Assembly (NCBI RefSeq): GCF_900156065.1 | Contig: NZ_FTNF01000001.1 | Location: 434,001 to 498,000, forward strand | Origin: Micromonospora avicenniae | Lineage (GTDB): Bacteria > Actinomycetota > Actinomycetes > Mycobacteriales > Micromonosporaceae | Direction: 5' to 3' | DNA length: 64,000 bases | Shown here: positions 7,367-16,483 of the stretch, piece after piece | Layout: every line of letters starts with the position of its first letter | Position numbering within the stretch: the stretch's first letter is position 1 | Made by a program: the position numbers and the translations under genes | Notes under the pieces: model-generated | What the model was told of the DNA's origin: nothing | Seen by the model: only the letters and a program-made list of their open reading frames with translations | The model's database searches: none

Positions 7367-7750
7367 GTGAGCGAGGCCATCGAGCGGTTCTTCGAATCGC
7401 TGCCGGCGCGCGCTCCCGAGATCCTGCGCGGGCTGGTGAGCGGCACCCTCCAGATCGATCTCTCCGTGACCGGAGGCGTGACCGAACACTGGCTGGTCAT
7501 GATGCGGCCCGGCGCGGTGATGGTGAGCCGCCAGCGCGGCCCGGCCGACGCCATCTGGTACAGCAGCGCGGACCTCTTCGAGCGGATGGTGCGGGGGCAG
7601 GCACAGGGCATCGCCGCGGTGCTGCGCAACGAGAGCACGTTCAGCGGGAACGTCGTGCTCTTCCTCGTCTTCCGCAGGTTCTTCCCCGACCCCCCGGGCA
7701 CCCGTGACCCCCGCGAGGTGGCTCGGCAGCAGGCTGGGCGGCCGGCGTGA
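7367..7750 (+). CDS. SCP2 sterol-binding-domain protein
   Basis: A 127-residue protein with one SCP2-like fold (EILRGLVSGTLQIDLS, then a lipid-tunnel core to FLVFRRFFP). Such domains bind hydrophobic ligands; the ligand is unknown. GTG start after TACGCT (7355-7360) with 6 nt spacing, so it is probably leaderless. Its TGA overlaps the GTG of the next gene (GTGA, 7747-7750), which implies coupling to the glycogen-debranching-type enzyme. Confidence 0.8.
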   Translation: MSEAIERFFESLPARAPEILRGLVSGTLQIDLSVTGGVTEHWLVMMRPGAVMVSRQRGPADAIWYSSADLFERMVRGQAQGIAAVLRNESTFSGNVVLFLVFRRFFPDPPGTRDPREVARQQAGRPA

Positions 7751-9798
7751 ACGACCTGGTCAGCATCCTGGACGGCAACACCTTCCTGGTGACTGACCAG
7801 CGCGGCGACGTCGAACCCTCCTTCGACTTCCCCACCGGCCTGTTCTCGTTCGACACCCGCTTCCTCTCCACCTGGCTGCTCACCCTCGACGGGGAACGCC
7901 TGCACCCACTCTCGATCGACGACGCCCGGTCCTACCGCACCCGGTTCTTCCTGGCCCCCGGCGAGCCGACCCACTACCTGGACGCCAAGGTGTCGGTGAT
8001 CCGCAGCCGTGCCATCGGTGGCAGCTTCAACGAGGAACTGACAGTGCTCAACCACTCGGGAGAGCAGGTCGAGTTCCGGCTGCGGCTCGACATCGGCGCC
8101 GACTTCGCCGACCTCTTCGAGGTCAAGAGTCCCCGGCAGAAGAAGGGCCGGGCGACGGCGATGGTGAACGGCGACGAACTCCGCCTGATCTATCGCCGCG
8201 AGGCGTTCCACCGGGAAACAGTGATCACCACCAGCGAACCGGCCGACATCGACGTGGCCGGCATGACCTTCCACGTCCGCGTCGACCGGCACGGCGAGTG
8301 GACCACGCGGCTGCACGTGGCGACCGTCGTGTACGGCGCACGCGGCGAGGACATTCGGGCCAGCCTGCGGTACGGCGGCAGCCGGGACATGGCCGCCATC
8401 GAGGCCGAACAGAGCGAGCTCATCGAACGGGCACCGAAACTCGGCTGCGACTGCGAGCCGCTCGCCACCGCGTACCGGCAGAGCCTCGACGACCTCGCCG
8501 CCCTGCGCTACGAGTCGATCGCTCTCGGCGTCCGCCTGCTCGCCGCCGGGCTGCCCTGGTTCATGACCCTCTTCGGCCGGGACAGCATGTTCACCTCGCT
8601 CCAGGTGCTGCCGTTCCTGCCCGAGCTGGTCCCGCCCACCCTCCAGATCCTGGCCGGTCTACAGGGGCATCGGGTGGACGATTTCCGGGACGAGGAGCCG
8701 GGGAAGATCCTGCACGAGCTCCGGTACGGCGAGTCGGCCGGCTTCGAGGAGCAGCCCCACTCCCCGTACTACGGTTCCGCCGACGCCACGCCGCTCTTCG
8801 TCATCCTGCTCGACGAGTACGAACGGTGGACCGGCGACAGCCAGCTCGTGCTGCTGCTCGAATCGGCGGCCCGGGCGGCGTTGGGCTGGATCGACACCTA
8901 CGGCGACCTGCTCGGCACCGGCTACATCTGGTTCCAGACCCGCAACCCGCAGACCGGTTTGCAGAACCAGTGCTGGAAGGACTCCCCGGACTCGATCTCG
9001 TTCTCGGACGGGCGGCTGCCCGGCTTCCCCCGGGCCACCTGCGAGCTCCAGGGCTACGCCTACGACGCGAAGATGCGGGGAGCCCGGCTCGCCCGCAAGT
9101 TCTGGAACGACCCGGAGTACGCCGACCGGCTCGAACGCGAGGCGGCGCAGCTCAAGGAGCGGTTCAACCGTGACTTCTGGATCCCGGAGAAGGAGTACTT
9201 CGCGCTCGCGCTCGACGGCGACGGCCGCCAGGTGGACGCCCTCTCCTCCAACATCGGCCACCTGCTCTGGAGCGGCATCGTGGACGAGACGCGAGCCGGG
9301 CGGATCGTCGACCACCTGCTCGGGCCGCGGCTCTTCTCCGGCTGGGGCGTCCGTACCCTCGCCGACGACCAGGGGCGTTACAACCCCATCGGCTACCACG
9401 TGGGCACGGTCTGGCCGTTCGACAACTCGATCATCGCTTGGGGACTGCACCGGTACGGCTACCGGGAGGAGGCAGGTCGGATCTGCGACGCGATGCTCGC
9501 CGCCTCCCGCTACTTCAACGGCCGGCTGCCCGAGGCGTTCGCCGGGTACGAGCGCAGCCTCACCGACTTCCCGGTGCGGTACCCGACCGCGTCCAGCCCG
9601 CAGGCCTGGTCGACCGGCACGCCGCTGTTGCTGCTGCGGGTCATGCTCGGCCTCGAACCGCAGGGCGAGCATCTCGTGATCGACCCGGCCGTTCCGGAGG
9701 GCATGGGCCGCATCGAGCTGCTCGACATCCCGGGGCGCTGGGGCACGGTCGACGCCCTCGGTCGTAGTCGCACCCCGCTGGACGGCCGCCGTCCCTGA
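7747..9798 (+). CDS. amylo-alpha-1,6-glucosidase-like glycoside hydrolase
   Basis: A 683-residue two-domain protein: an N-terminal GDE_N_bis domain (about 1-190, with DQRGDVEPS and FDTRFLSTW) and a C-terminal (alpha/alpha)6-barrel catalytic domain with GLPWFMTLFGRDS near residue 275 and WPFDNSIIAWGL near 560. Related proteins are annotated as glycogen debranching enzymes, though many act on other alpha-linked glucans or glycosides. No signal peptide is visible. Translation is coupled to the SCP2 gene by a GTGA overlap. The catalytic acids cannot be assigned from motifs alone. Confidence 0.85.
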   Translation: MNDLVSILDGNTFLVTDQRGDVEPSFDFPTGLFSFDTRFLSTWLLTLDGERLHPLSIDDARSYRTRFFLAPGEPTHYLDAKVSVIRSRAIGGSFNEELTVLNHSGEQVEFRLRLDIGADFADLFEVKSPRQKKGRATAMVNGDELRLIYRREAFHRETVITTSEPADIDVAGMTFHVRVDRHGEWTTRLHVATVVYGARGEDIRASLRYGGSRDMAAIEAEQSELIERAPKLGCDCEPLATAYRQSLDDLAALRYESIALGVRLLAAGLPWFMTLFGRDSMFTSLQVLPFLPELVPPTLQILAGLQGHRVDDFRDEEPGKILHELRYGESAGFEEQPHSPYYGSADATPLFVILLDEYERWTGDSQLVLLLESAARAALGWIDTYGDLLGTGYIWFQTRNPQTGLQNQCWKDSPDSISFSDGRLPGFPRATCELQGYAYDAKMRGARLARKFWNDPEYADRLEREAAQLKERFNRDFWIPEKEYFALALDGDGRQVDALSSNIGHLLWSGIVDETRAGRIVDHLLGPRLFSGWGVRTLADDQGRYNPIGYHVGTVWPFDNSIIAWGLHRYGYREEAGRICDAMLAASRYFNGRLPEAFAGYERSLTDFPVRYPTASSPQAWSTGTPLLLLRVMLGLEPQGEHLVIDPAVPEGMGRIELLDIPGRWGTVDALGRSRTPLDGRRP

Positions 9799-9886
9799 CC
9801 TCGTTCGCCGGGCGACTCGCCCGTCGACCGGGAGGCACCGCCACCTGGGCGACGAACTCGTGGTCACCCGGCAGCCGACGGGAGGG

Positions 9887-10759
9887 TCAGGGGCAGCCGG
9901 TGGTGGCGGCCAGATGCGGGTCGTCGGCTGCGGCGTCGGCCAGGACGACGGTCCGGCCCGTGCGGTAGGCGTACGCCTCCACGGTTTCGAGCATCGGGCC
10001 GCCCGTGGCGAGCGGGGCGAGTGCGGTGGCCGGGACCGCCGGGCCGGGCTCGCCGGCGGAGCGGGCGGTACGGGCGAGGCCACCGCCGGGGCAGGGCGCG
10101 GTCACCAGCTCGGGGGCCGCCTCGACGGAGCCATTGAGGGCGCGCTGAGCGTCGGCGAGCGCGGCCACCTCGGCCCCGGGCGTCGTGGTGCTCGCCTCGC
10201 CGGCGTCGCCCCCGGTGGGCGGGTATCCGGCACCGACCAACCGGCAGCCGGTGTCGACGGTCAGCTGGAACCGCCGCTCGCCCGCGGCGCGTCCCGTGAC
10301 GGCGACGAACTCGCCGGCATCGGCGCGCAGCCGCAGCCCGTCCGGCGTCGTCCGCACCCCGGCCCGCCAGCCGGCCGGCAGGCGATCGGCGATCCCCTCC
10401 AGCAGCTGCCGCTCGTCACCTTCGGTCGCGGCCACCGACACGCTCCGGGTCAGGGTCGCGCCTTCGGCCAACGGGGTGACCCGGCAGCCCCGCTCGACCT
10501 GCGGCGGCGCCAGCTCCAGCACGTTGGCGCCGGCGGCCGCGACCAGCTCACCCACGACCCGGTCGACCAGTGCGCCCGCCTCGGAGAGGGTGCGCTGTTC
10601 GCGCACCGTCGGCGGGTCGTCGTGCACCGACGTCCAAGCGAGCGCGGCGAGCAGCAGCGCCCACGCGACGGTCGCCGCCAGCAGCCAGCGGCGACGATTG
10701 GGGGCCGGCGCGTCAGGACCGGTCGGCGGGGCGTACCCCGTCTGGACAGCACCGCTCAC
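9887..10759 (-). CDS. membrane-anchored hypothetical protein
   Basis: A 290-residue protein I do not recognise. A short Pro-rich cytoplasmic start is followed by one hydrophobic helix (LLAATVAWALLLAALAW, about 24-42) and a long extracellular part with a C-x(n)-C pattern (GCRV, GCRL, APCPG, TGCP) that may form disulfides. The GTG start has a CACGAT hexamer (10766-10771) 6 nt upstream, a one-base variant of the leaderless -10 pattern. It stands alone on its strand, downstream of nothing obvious. Confidence 0.65.
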   Translation of the reverse strand: MSGAVQTGYAPPTGPDAPAPNRRRWLLAATVAWALLLAALAWTSVHDDPPTVREQRTLSEAGALVDRVVGELVAAAGANVLELAPPQVERGCRVTPLAEGATLTRSVSVAATEGDERQLLEGIADRLPAGWRAGVRTTPDGLRLRADAGEFVAVTGRAAGERRFQLTVDTGCRLVGAGYPPTGGDAGEASTTTPGAEVAALADAQRALNGSVEAAPELVTAPCPGGGLARTARSAGEPGPAVPATALAPLATGGPMLETVEAYAYRTGRTVVLADAAADDPHLAATTGCP

Positions 10760-10845
10760 CGAGCCATCGTGTCACGCGGTGCCCGACGATCCGGACCCGC
10801 GTCGATGGTGGGACCGCCCGGCGGCCGGTAGTGGCCCGGGTACGG

Positions 10846-10881
10846 CCGGGGCCGGCCACCCGCGTGGGTGACCGGCCCCGG
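10846..10881. terminator. 16-bp hairpin downstream of the rhodanese operon
   Basis: Arms 10846-10861 and 10866-10881 pair with one mismatch around a 4-nt loop. It lies just past the stop of the DUF1416 gene on the minus strand. Confidence 0.7.
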
Positions 10882-10897
10882 ACGATCAGAGCGCGGG

Positions 10898-11230
10898 TCA
10901 GGAGGCGACGGCGACGGACACCTCGGTGATGCCCCGGCCGACGGTCACGGTGGTGTCACCGTTGCCGTGCCGGGAGAGCGCACGCAGGGTCCAGGTGCCC
11001 GGCGCCGCGAAGAAGCGGAACTGCCCGGCCGCCGAGGTCACCACCTCGGCGGTGAACTCGCCGGTCGAGTCGAGCAGCCGGACGTACGCGCCGGGCACGA
11101 CCTCACCCTCGGCGGCGCGGACGACGCCGCTGATCACGGTCTCCTTCTCCAGGTCCAGGTTGGCCGGCAGGGGCGCGGCCTGGTCGGGTGCGGCGCAGCC
11201 CGCAGCGGTGGAAGCAACAGGAGCAGTCAC
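10898..11230 (-). CDS. DUF1416 protein paired with thiosulfate sulfurtransferase
   Basis: A 110-residue protein with a carboxypeptidase-regulatory-like beta-sandwich (SGVVRAAEGEVVPGAYVRLL, then GQFRFFAAPGTWTLRAL). DUF1416 proteins are found in actinobacteria almost always next to a CysA/SseA-type sulfurtransferase, as here: the gene follows the sulfurtransferase by 3 nt and is co-transcribed. The exact role is not known. Two N-terminal residues, C12 and a nearby Pro-rich stretch, are variable and may be disordered. Confidence 0.85.
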   Translation of the reverse strand: MTAPVASTAAGCAAPDQAAPLPANLDLEKETVISGVVRAAEGEVVPGAYVRLLDSTGEFTAEVVTSAAGQFRFFAAPGTWTLRALSRHGNGDTTVTVGRGITEVSVAVAS

Positions 11231-11233
11231 GTC

Positions 11234-12082
11234 TCACACCTCCCCCGGCTCGTCGCCGAGCGCGACCGGCACGCCGACCAGCGAGCCGTACTCGGTCCAG
11301 GAGCCGTCGTAGTTCTTCACGTTGCGATGCCCGAGCAGCTCCTGCAGCACGAACCAGGTGTGCGAGGAGCGCTCGCCGATCCGGCAGTACGCGATGGTCT
11401 CCTTGCCGTCGTCCAGCCCCGCGTCGGCGTAGATCTTGCGCAGTTCGTCGTCCGACTTGAAGGTGCCGTCCTCGTTGGCCGCCTTCGACCACGGCACGCT
11501 GAGCGCGGTCGGGATGTGCCCGGCCCGCTGCGCCTGCTCCTGCGGCAGGTGGGCGGGGGCGAGCAGCCGGCCCGCGTACTCGTCGGGGGACCGCACGTCG
11601 ACCAGGTTCTTGGTGCCGATGGCGGCGACCACCTCGTCGCGGAAGGCGCGGATCGAGGTGTCCGGCTCCTGCGCGACGTACCGGGTGGCGGGACGGGTCG
11701 CCACGTCCTTGACCAGCGGGCGGGCGTCCAGTTCCCACTTCTTGCGACCACCGTCGAGCAGCTTGACCTCGCGGTGACCGTAGAGCTTGAAGTACCAGTA
11801 GGCGTACGCGGCGAACCAGTTGTTGTTGCCGCCGTACAGCACGACGATGTCGTCGTTTCCGATCCCACGCTCGGAGAGCAGCGCTTCGAACTGGTTCTTG
11901 TTCACGAAGTCCCGGCGTACCGGATCCTGCAGGTCGGTCTTCCAGTCCAGCTTGATCGCCCCGGCGAGGTGGCCGGTGTCGTAGGCGGAGGTGTCCTCGT
12001 CGACCTCGACGAAGACGACTCCCGGGGTGTCGAGGTTCTTCTCGGCCCAATCGGCCGACACGAGTGCGGTGTCGCGACTCAT
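11234..12082 (-). CDS. sseA: thiosulfate sulfurtransferase (tandem rhodanese)
   Basis: A 282-residue protein of two rhodanese domains. The second carries the active-site cysteine C233 in the loop CRIGERS; the first is the usual inactive copy. It moves sulfane sulfur from thiosulfate to thiophilic acceptors. The ATG at 12082 is preferred because GGGAG sits about 8 nt upstream. An approximately 200-nt leader separates it from a short Cys-rich leader peptide, which suggests control by cysteine supply. DUF1416 follows at once. Confidence 0.92.
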   Translation of the reverse strand: MSRDTALVSADWAEKNLDTPGVVFVEVDEDTSAYDTGHLAGAIKLDWKTDLQDPVRRDFVNKNQFEALLSERGIGNDDIVVLYGGNNNWFAAYAYWYFKLYGHREVKLLDGGRKKWELDARPLVKDVATRPATRYVAQEPDTSIRAFRDEVVAAIGTKNLVDVRSPDEYAGRLLAPAHLPQEQAQRAGHIPTALSVPWSKAANEDGTFKSDDELRKIYADAGLDDGKETIAYCRIGERSSHTWFVLQELLGHRNVKNYDGSWTEYGSLVGVPVALGDEPGEV

Positions 12083-12288
12083 CAGATCACTCCCTGGTGA
12101 GGATGGGTGGTGAGCCAGCGCGAAGAGCGAAGGTTGTCGATGTCGCACCACGCGCGGGACCCACGGTTAGGACGGATCACGGGTTCGTGCGACGGCGCCG
12201 CTGCCGGGCGGATGGGGTGGGAGCACCGGAGGGTACGCGGACCCTGCGGGCCGATGGCCGCGTCAGGCGGCCGAGGACAGCCCCGCCG

Positions 12289-12366
12289 TCAGATGACGGG
12301 ACGACACAGGCAGGTGGCCACGCGGCACAGGTCGACCGCGCGCCGTTTGGTGAGGAGAGTCCCCAT
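12289..12366 (-). CDS. Cys-rich putative leader peptide (25 aa)
   Basis: A 25-codon frame whose second half reads VDLCRVATCLCRPVI, with three cysteines within eight residues after a basic KRR. Actinobacteria carry a known class of such leader peptides (RR-x-VDLCR pattern) before sulfur-metabolism genes, thought to sense cysteine-tRNA charging. TAGGCT (12375-12380) ends 8 nt before the ATG, so the peptide itself starts the transcript. It ends 206 nt before the sulfurtransferase start and is on the same strand. Confidence 0.75.
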   Translation of the reverse strand: MGTLLTKRRAVDLCRVATCLCRPVI

Positions 12367-12451
12367 GGACAGCGAGCCTATCAGCCATCTTTCCGGACGC
12401 CAGGGCACCGACCAGCATCCGGGAACCGGCCGCCGTGCACGTCCCGCGGGG

Positions 12452-13240
12452 TCAGCCCGCGGAGTTGATGGGCACGTTTGTCGCGTCGGCGGTGACCGCC
12501 AGCCCGTCCGGCGTCGGCCGGACCTCGCGAACGGCAAGCTGGAACGGCAGCTCGGGCAGGGGCACGTCGATCGAGATGCTGCGGGCGTAGTTGTTCAGCA
12601 ACGTACGCGCCACCGGGACGTTCGGCAGCCCCTCGGCGTTCAGGTCGTTGAAGCGGAGGCTGACCTTGCCCTGCTCGCTGATCGCCACGTCGGCGGTGCC
12701 GGTGACGGTGAGCTGCTGGCCGAGGACGTCCACCGGCGCGGTGACGCCCAGCTTCCCGCCCTTCTCGCTGAGCTTGAGCCCGGGCCGGTCGAGCAGGGCG
12801 GCCAGGCTGTCGTAGCTGACGGTGGCGGTGCCGTGCACCGTCTCGGCGACCACCTCACCCTGCCCGGAGCGGATGGTGTCCAGCGAGGCGCTGACCTGAC
12901 GGGCGTCCACGTCGAGCTTCGGCAGGCTGATCGCGTCGCCCTGCACCGAGCCGCGGACCTCGCGCAGCACGATCGAGATGCGCTCGTACCGGCCGTTCAG
13001 CACCTGGGTGAGGAACGGGAAGCCGCCGACCTCCACCTCCGGCGGCGCGGACTGGGCGCCCTGCTTGGCCACCTCCTGGCGGACCTGATCGGTGATGGCG
13101 CGCTCGGCCACCCCGACGGCCACCCGGTCGGCGACCACCAGGATCCCGACCAGCAGCAGGAGCAGGACGACGAGCACGACGAGCGCCCGGCGACCCCGTC
13201 GCCGGGGACGTTCCACATACGCCGGTTGGGCCTGGGCCAC
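12452..13240 (-). CDS. DUF2993 (LmeA-like) membrane-anchored lipid-binding protein
   Basis: A 262-residue protein: basic N-terminus (RPRRRGRRA), one hydrophobic helix (LVVLVVLLLLLVGILVVA, about 20-38), then an extracytoplasmic DUF2993 domain beginning VAERAITDQVRQEV. The mycobacterial family member LmeA binds phosphoinositides and affects cell-envelope lipoglycan. The GTG start has a strong GGAGG site 4-8 nt upstream. No partner gene is evident. The role in this organism is inference from the family. Confidence 0.82.
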   Translation of the reverse strand: MAQAQPAYVERPRRRGRRALVVLVVLLLLLVGILVVADRVAVGVAERAITDQVRQEVAKQGAQSAPPEVEVGGFPFLTQVLNGRYERISIVLREVRGSVQGDAISLPKLDVDARQVSASLDTIRSGQGEVVAETVHGTATVSYDSLAALLDRPGLKLSEKGGKLGVTAPVDVLGQQLTVTGTADVAISEQGKVSLRFNDLNAEGLPNVPVARTLLNNYARSISIDVPLPELPFQLAVREVRPTPDGLAVTADATNVPINSAG

Positions 13241-13371
13241 GCCGCCTCCTGTCGGTACGCCGCTTCGCGGCTCGTCCTGTCACGCCCGCGAAGTCGCGAC
13301 GGCTCGTCGTCACCGGTGCCGCGCCGCGGCGCCCGCTTGGTACCCGGGCGGCATCGAACTCAACCGTACGT

Positions 13372-14418
13372 TCAGAGGAAGAGCATGCACATCGCGTACG
13401 CGGCCGGGGCGGCCAACGCGAAGCCGCCCAACGGGCCCTGCATGTGCCGGGCGACCCACATCGTCGGCGCCTCACCGGCCATCAGCCGGCCCGCTTCCGC
13501 GTAACCCACGGCGAGGTCGGCCAGCACCGCGGCGACGGCCGCGACCAGGCCGATGATCGCGGCCTTGGTCGGCGTGAAGGGGGTGACGAGGTAGCTGCCG
13601 AGCACCGCGCTTACCAGCGTACCGACCATCGCGCCGCCGACCACGCCGGCGGCGCCCCTGGGCACCTGCGGGGCGAGCCGGGGCCAGGGCGCCACCGCGT
13701 CGACGGCCCGGGCGACGGTGAGCGCGACGCCGCTGGCGGTCAGGCAGACGGTGATGGCCTGGGTGCCCGCCGGGACCCGGCTCAGGACGATCAGCGTGCC
13801 GAAGGCGACCACGCCGACCACGATCAGCAGGGTGCTGCCGAGCGAGTCGGTGACCCGCACCCGATCGACCCGGCGCACCAACTGGCCGAGCACGCCGAGG
13901 ATGAAACCGCCGGCCGCGACGTAGCCGAGCGGCGCCAGCCCGGCGACCCCGGACTGCACCGCCGCGGCGTCGGCCGCCACCGCGACCCCGACACTGACCA
14001 GGGCGACCAGCAGCAGCGCGGGCGGCCGCATGGCCATCGTCCAGGCCAGCACGAAGAGCAGCTGGACGCCGAGAATGATGATCGCGAAGGGCAGCCGGTG
14101 CCCCGGCCCGGAGGTCTGCGCCCCGAGCACCAGGCCGATCCCGAGTAGCAGCGAGAAGCCAGCGGTGGCGAGCGAGAGCGGCCGCCGGACCTCGACCGGC
14201 GGCAGCTCCTCCTCGTCCGGCTCGACCGTCGCGTCGTCCGGTCTCCGGGCCGGCTCACCGCCGCGGCGGATCCGGCGGGGGCCACGGCGCTCGCGGCGCT
14301 CACCGCCGTCGACGTCCGGCGCGCTACGCGGCTCCGGCGGCGGACCGTAGGGCGACCCGGGCCGGGGCCCGTCGGACCACGAGTCACGGCCGGTCTCGGG
14401 CGAGGTGGAGGGAAACAC
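13372..14418 (-). CDS. polytopic membrane protein, unknown function
   Basis: A 348-residue protein I do not recognise. The first 80 residues are Pro/Arg/Glu-rich and cytoplasmic, followed by about eight hydrophobic helices arranged in pairs from residue 84 to the end. No catalytic or transport signature is visible. The GTG start is 6 nt from CACGAT (14425-14430), the same variant hexamer as before the gene at 10759, so it may be leaderless. Confidence 0.65.
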   Translation of the reverse strand: MFPSTSPETGRDSWSDGPRPGSPYGPPPEPRSAPDVDGGERRERRGPRRIRRGGEPARRPDDATVEPDEEELPPVEVRRPLSLATAGFSLLLGIGLVLGAQTSGPGHRLPFAIIILGVQLLFVLAWTMAMRPPALLLVALVSVGVAVAADAAAVQSGVAGLAPLGYVAAGGFILGVLGQLVRRVDRVRVTDSLGSTLLIVVGVVAFGTLIVLSRVPAGTQAITVCLTASGVALTVARAVDAVAPWPRLAPQVPRGAAGVVGGAMVGTLVSAVLGSYLVTPFTPTKAAIIGLVAAVAAVLADLAVGYAEAGRLMAGEAPTMWVARHMQGPLGGFALAAPAAYAMCMLFL

Positions 14419-14578
14419 GTCCCGATCGTGCCAGACCGGCCGCGCGGAGCCGAGGCCCCGCCCGGGGTACGGCGGTCACGGTTTCGGCAACGTTAAAACC
14501 TAAGCCCCTAACGCGGGCAAACCGAACAAACGGAAAACTTTCCAGAGGGTGCGGGAAGACCGATCGGTTAGGCTCGTG

Positions 14579-14584
14579 CCGTTA
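14579..14584 (+). promoter_or_regulatory. candidate glnR -10 hexamer
   Basis: TAGGCT lies about 107 nt before the glnR start in a locally AT-richer stretch (14490-14585), so glnR would have a 5' leader of about 100 nt, unlike the leaderless genes. No good -35 was found. Confidence 0.4.
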
Positions 14585-14690
14585 CCCCGCCCGTCAGAGA
14601 CGCCGGGACCCACGCTAGTTCTCAGCACACCCGTCGGCCGGAGTGTCGCTGGTCGCGCGCGGCCACGAGGCCGCCGGGACGGAGGTGATC

Positions 14691-15404
14691 GTGGAGATCC
14701 TGCTGCTCGTGGGCGCACGCGCAGGTGAGCCGTCCGCCGTGTTGCCGGCACTCGACCTCTTGCCGCACTCGGTACGCACCGCGCCGCGCGACGTACGCAC
14801 GCTGGTCGCCGGTCCGAGCCCGGACGCGGTCCTGGTGGACGCCCGCTCCGAGCTGACCGAGGCCCGGGCGACCTGCCGGATGCTGCACGCCACCGGCCTC
14901 GGCGTACCGCTGGTCGCGGTGGTCACCGAGGCCGGGCTGATCGCGCTGAACGCCGACTGGGGCGTCGACGACGTCATCCTCGCGTCGGCCGGCCCGGCCG
15001 AGGTGGAGGCTCGCTTGCGGCTCGCCGTGGGGCGGCACAACAACGCGGTCGCCGGCACGGGTGGCTCGATCCGGGCCGGGGAGCTGACGATCGACCCGGA
15101 CACCTACGCCGCGAAGCTCAAGGGACGTCCGCTCGACCTCACGTACAAGGAGTTCGAGCTGCTGAAGTTCCTCGCCCAGCACCCGGGCCGGGTGTTCACC
15201 CGTGACCAGCTTCTGCGTGAGGTCTGGGGATACGACTACTTCGGCGGCACCCGCACGGTGGACGTGCACGTCCGGCGACTGCGGGCCAAGCTCGGCTCGG
15301 AGTACGAGTCGATGATCGGCACGGTGCGCCAGGTGGGCTACAAGTTCGTGGTGCCGCCGTCCCGCCCGCTGCCCGAGTCGGAGCCCGCGCCGCTACCGGC
15401 CTGA
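14691..15404 (+). CDS. glnR: GlnR-type orphan response regulator of nitrogen metabolism
   Basis: A 237-residue OmpR-family regulator: atypical receiver domain (about 1-115) and a C-terminal winged helix ([20 protein letters not shown] to [10 protein letters not shown]). The receiver segment [20 protein letters not shown] closely resembles Streptomyces GlnR, and no sensor kinase gene is adjacent, as expected for this orphan. GlnR controls glnA, amtB and other nitrogen genes; none is in the window. The GTG at 14691 is chosen over 14685 and 14643 because GGAGG (14681-14685) lies 5 nt before it. Confidence 0.9.
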   Translation: MEILLLVGARAGEPSAVLPALDLLPHSVRTAPRDVRTLVAGPSPDAVLVDARSELTEARATCRMLHATGLGVPLVAVVTEAGLIALNADWGVDDVILASAGPAEVEARLRLAVGRHNNAVAGTGGSIRAGELTIDPDTYAAKLKGRPLDLTYKEFELLKFLAQHPGRVFTRDQLLREVWGYDYFGGTRTVDVHVRRLRAKLGSEYESMIGTVRQVGYKFVVPPSRPLPESEPAPLPA

Positions 15405-15504
15405 TCCGGGTTCCTCCGGGCTTTCCCATATGCCCTTTTTGCGCAGCTCGCCGGTTTTATTCTGACTGCGAGTTTGTCAGCGAAAAGGGACGGCGGTACG
15501 CGCG

Positions 15505-16428
15505 ATGAACACGGGGGGCGGCAGCCGGCTGAGCGGCCGGGTACGAGCGCTGTTGCGGCCCGGCTCAACCGGACGCGCGGCCGCGATCGTCGTCCTGGTG
15601 GTGGCCGCGCTGCTCGGTTCGGCGTACGTGTTGGGCCGGAGCCTCATCCCGGAGCGGCCGCGGCACGGCGCCGCCGGGGTCACCAGCGACCTGAACGGCG
15701 GCAACTACGCCGACCAGCCCCCGGCCGAGCCCACCGTCAGCGAGCAGGCCGAGCAGGACGGCACCGAACCGCCCAAGCCGACCGAGGCCGGACAGGACGG
15801 CTCGTCGCGCGACGCCACCGGGAACAACCTCTTCGGGGCGCACGCCACCACCGGCGACGACCGGGTCGCCCTGACCTTCGACGACGGCCCGGATCCGCAG
15901 TACACCCCGCAGGTCCTCGCCGCACTGCGGGAGTTCGGCGTCCGGGCCACGTTCTGCCTGGTGGGCGAGATGGCCGAGAGCCACCCCGACCTGGTCCGGG
16001 CGATCGTGGCCGACGGACACACCCTCTGCAACCACTCCTGGAACCACGACGTCACGCTCGGCAACCGGTCCCCGGACGCGATCCGCGCCGACCTGCTCCG
16101 CACCAACCAGGCCATCCGGGCCGCTGCCCCCAACGCGCCGATCGTCTGGTACCGCCAGCCCGGCGGCGCCTGGACCTACCCGGTCGTCTCCGTGGCGCAC
16201 GCGCTGGGAATGACACCGCTGCACTGGACCGTGGACCCGTCGGACTGGGAGGCACCGGGGGCCGCGAAGATCGCCACGACCGTTTCCTCCCAGGTCGAAC
16301 CCGGTTCCGTGGTGCTGATGCACGATGCCGGCGGGAACCGGCAGGGCACCGTGGAGGCCCTCTGGCAGCTCCTTCCGGAACTGACCGCGCGGTTCGACCT
16401 GGAGGCCCTGCCCACCGATCGGACGTGA
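15505..16428 (+). CDS. exported polysaccharide deacetylase (NodB family)
   Basis: A 307-residue protein with an N-terminal membrane helix (about 25-43), a linker rich in Pro/Glu/Thr (70-108) and a NodB deacetylase domain. The metal and catalytic residues are visible: TFDDGPD (D126, D127), HSWNH (H177, H181) and YRQPGG. It should remove acetyl groups from a cell-wall or capsular glycan such as peptidoglycan GlcNAc. A TATTCT hexamer (15458-15463) may be its -10. The deacetylase faces outward, consistent with the N-terminal anchor. Confidence 0.88.
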   Translation: MNTGGGSRLSGRVRALLRPGSTGRAAAIVVLVVAALLGSAYVLGRSLIPERPRHGAAGVTSDLNGGNYADQPPAEPTVSEQAEQDGTEPPKPTEAGQDGSSRDATGNNLFGAHATTGDDRVALTFDDGPDPQYTPQVLAALREFGVRATFCLVGEMAESHPDLVRAIVADGHTLCNHSWNHDVTLGNRSPDAIRADLLRTNQAIRAAAPNAPIVWYRQPGGAWTYPVVSVAHALGMTPLHWTVDPSDWEAPGAAKIATTVSSQVEPGSVVLMHDAGGNRQGTVEALWQLLPELTARFDLEALPTDRT

Positions 16429-16483
16429 GCCGATCGCACCGGGGGCCGGCGACCGCCGGAACGGACCGGGCTACGGTGAACGG

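Noticed and set aside
10868..12100. Plus-strand frame opposite DUF1416 and sseA
   Set aside because: It mirrors two confidently assigned minus-strand genes and shows no domain.
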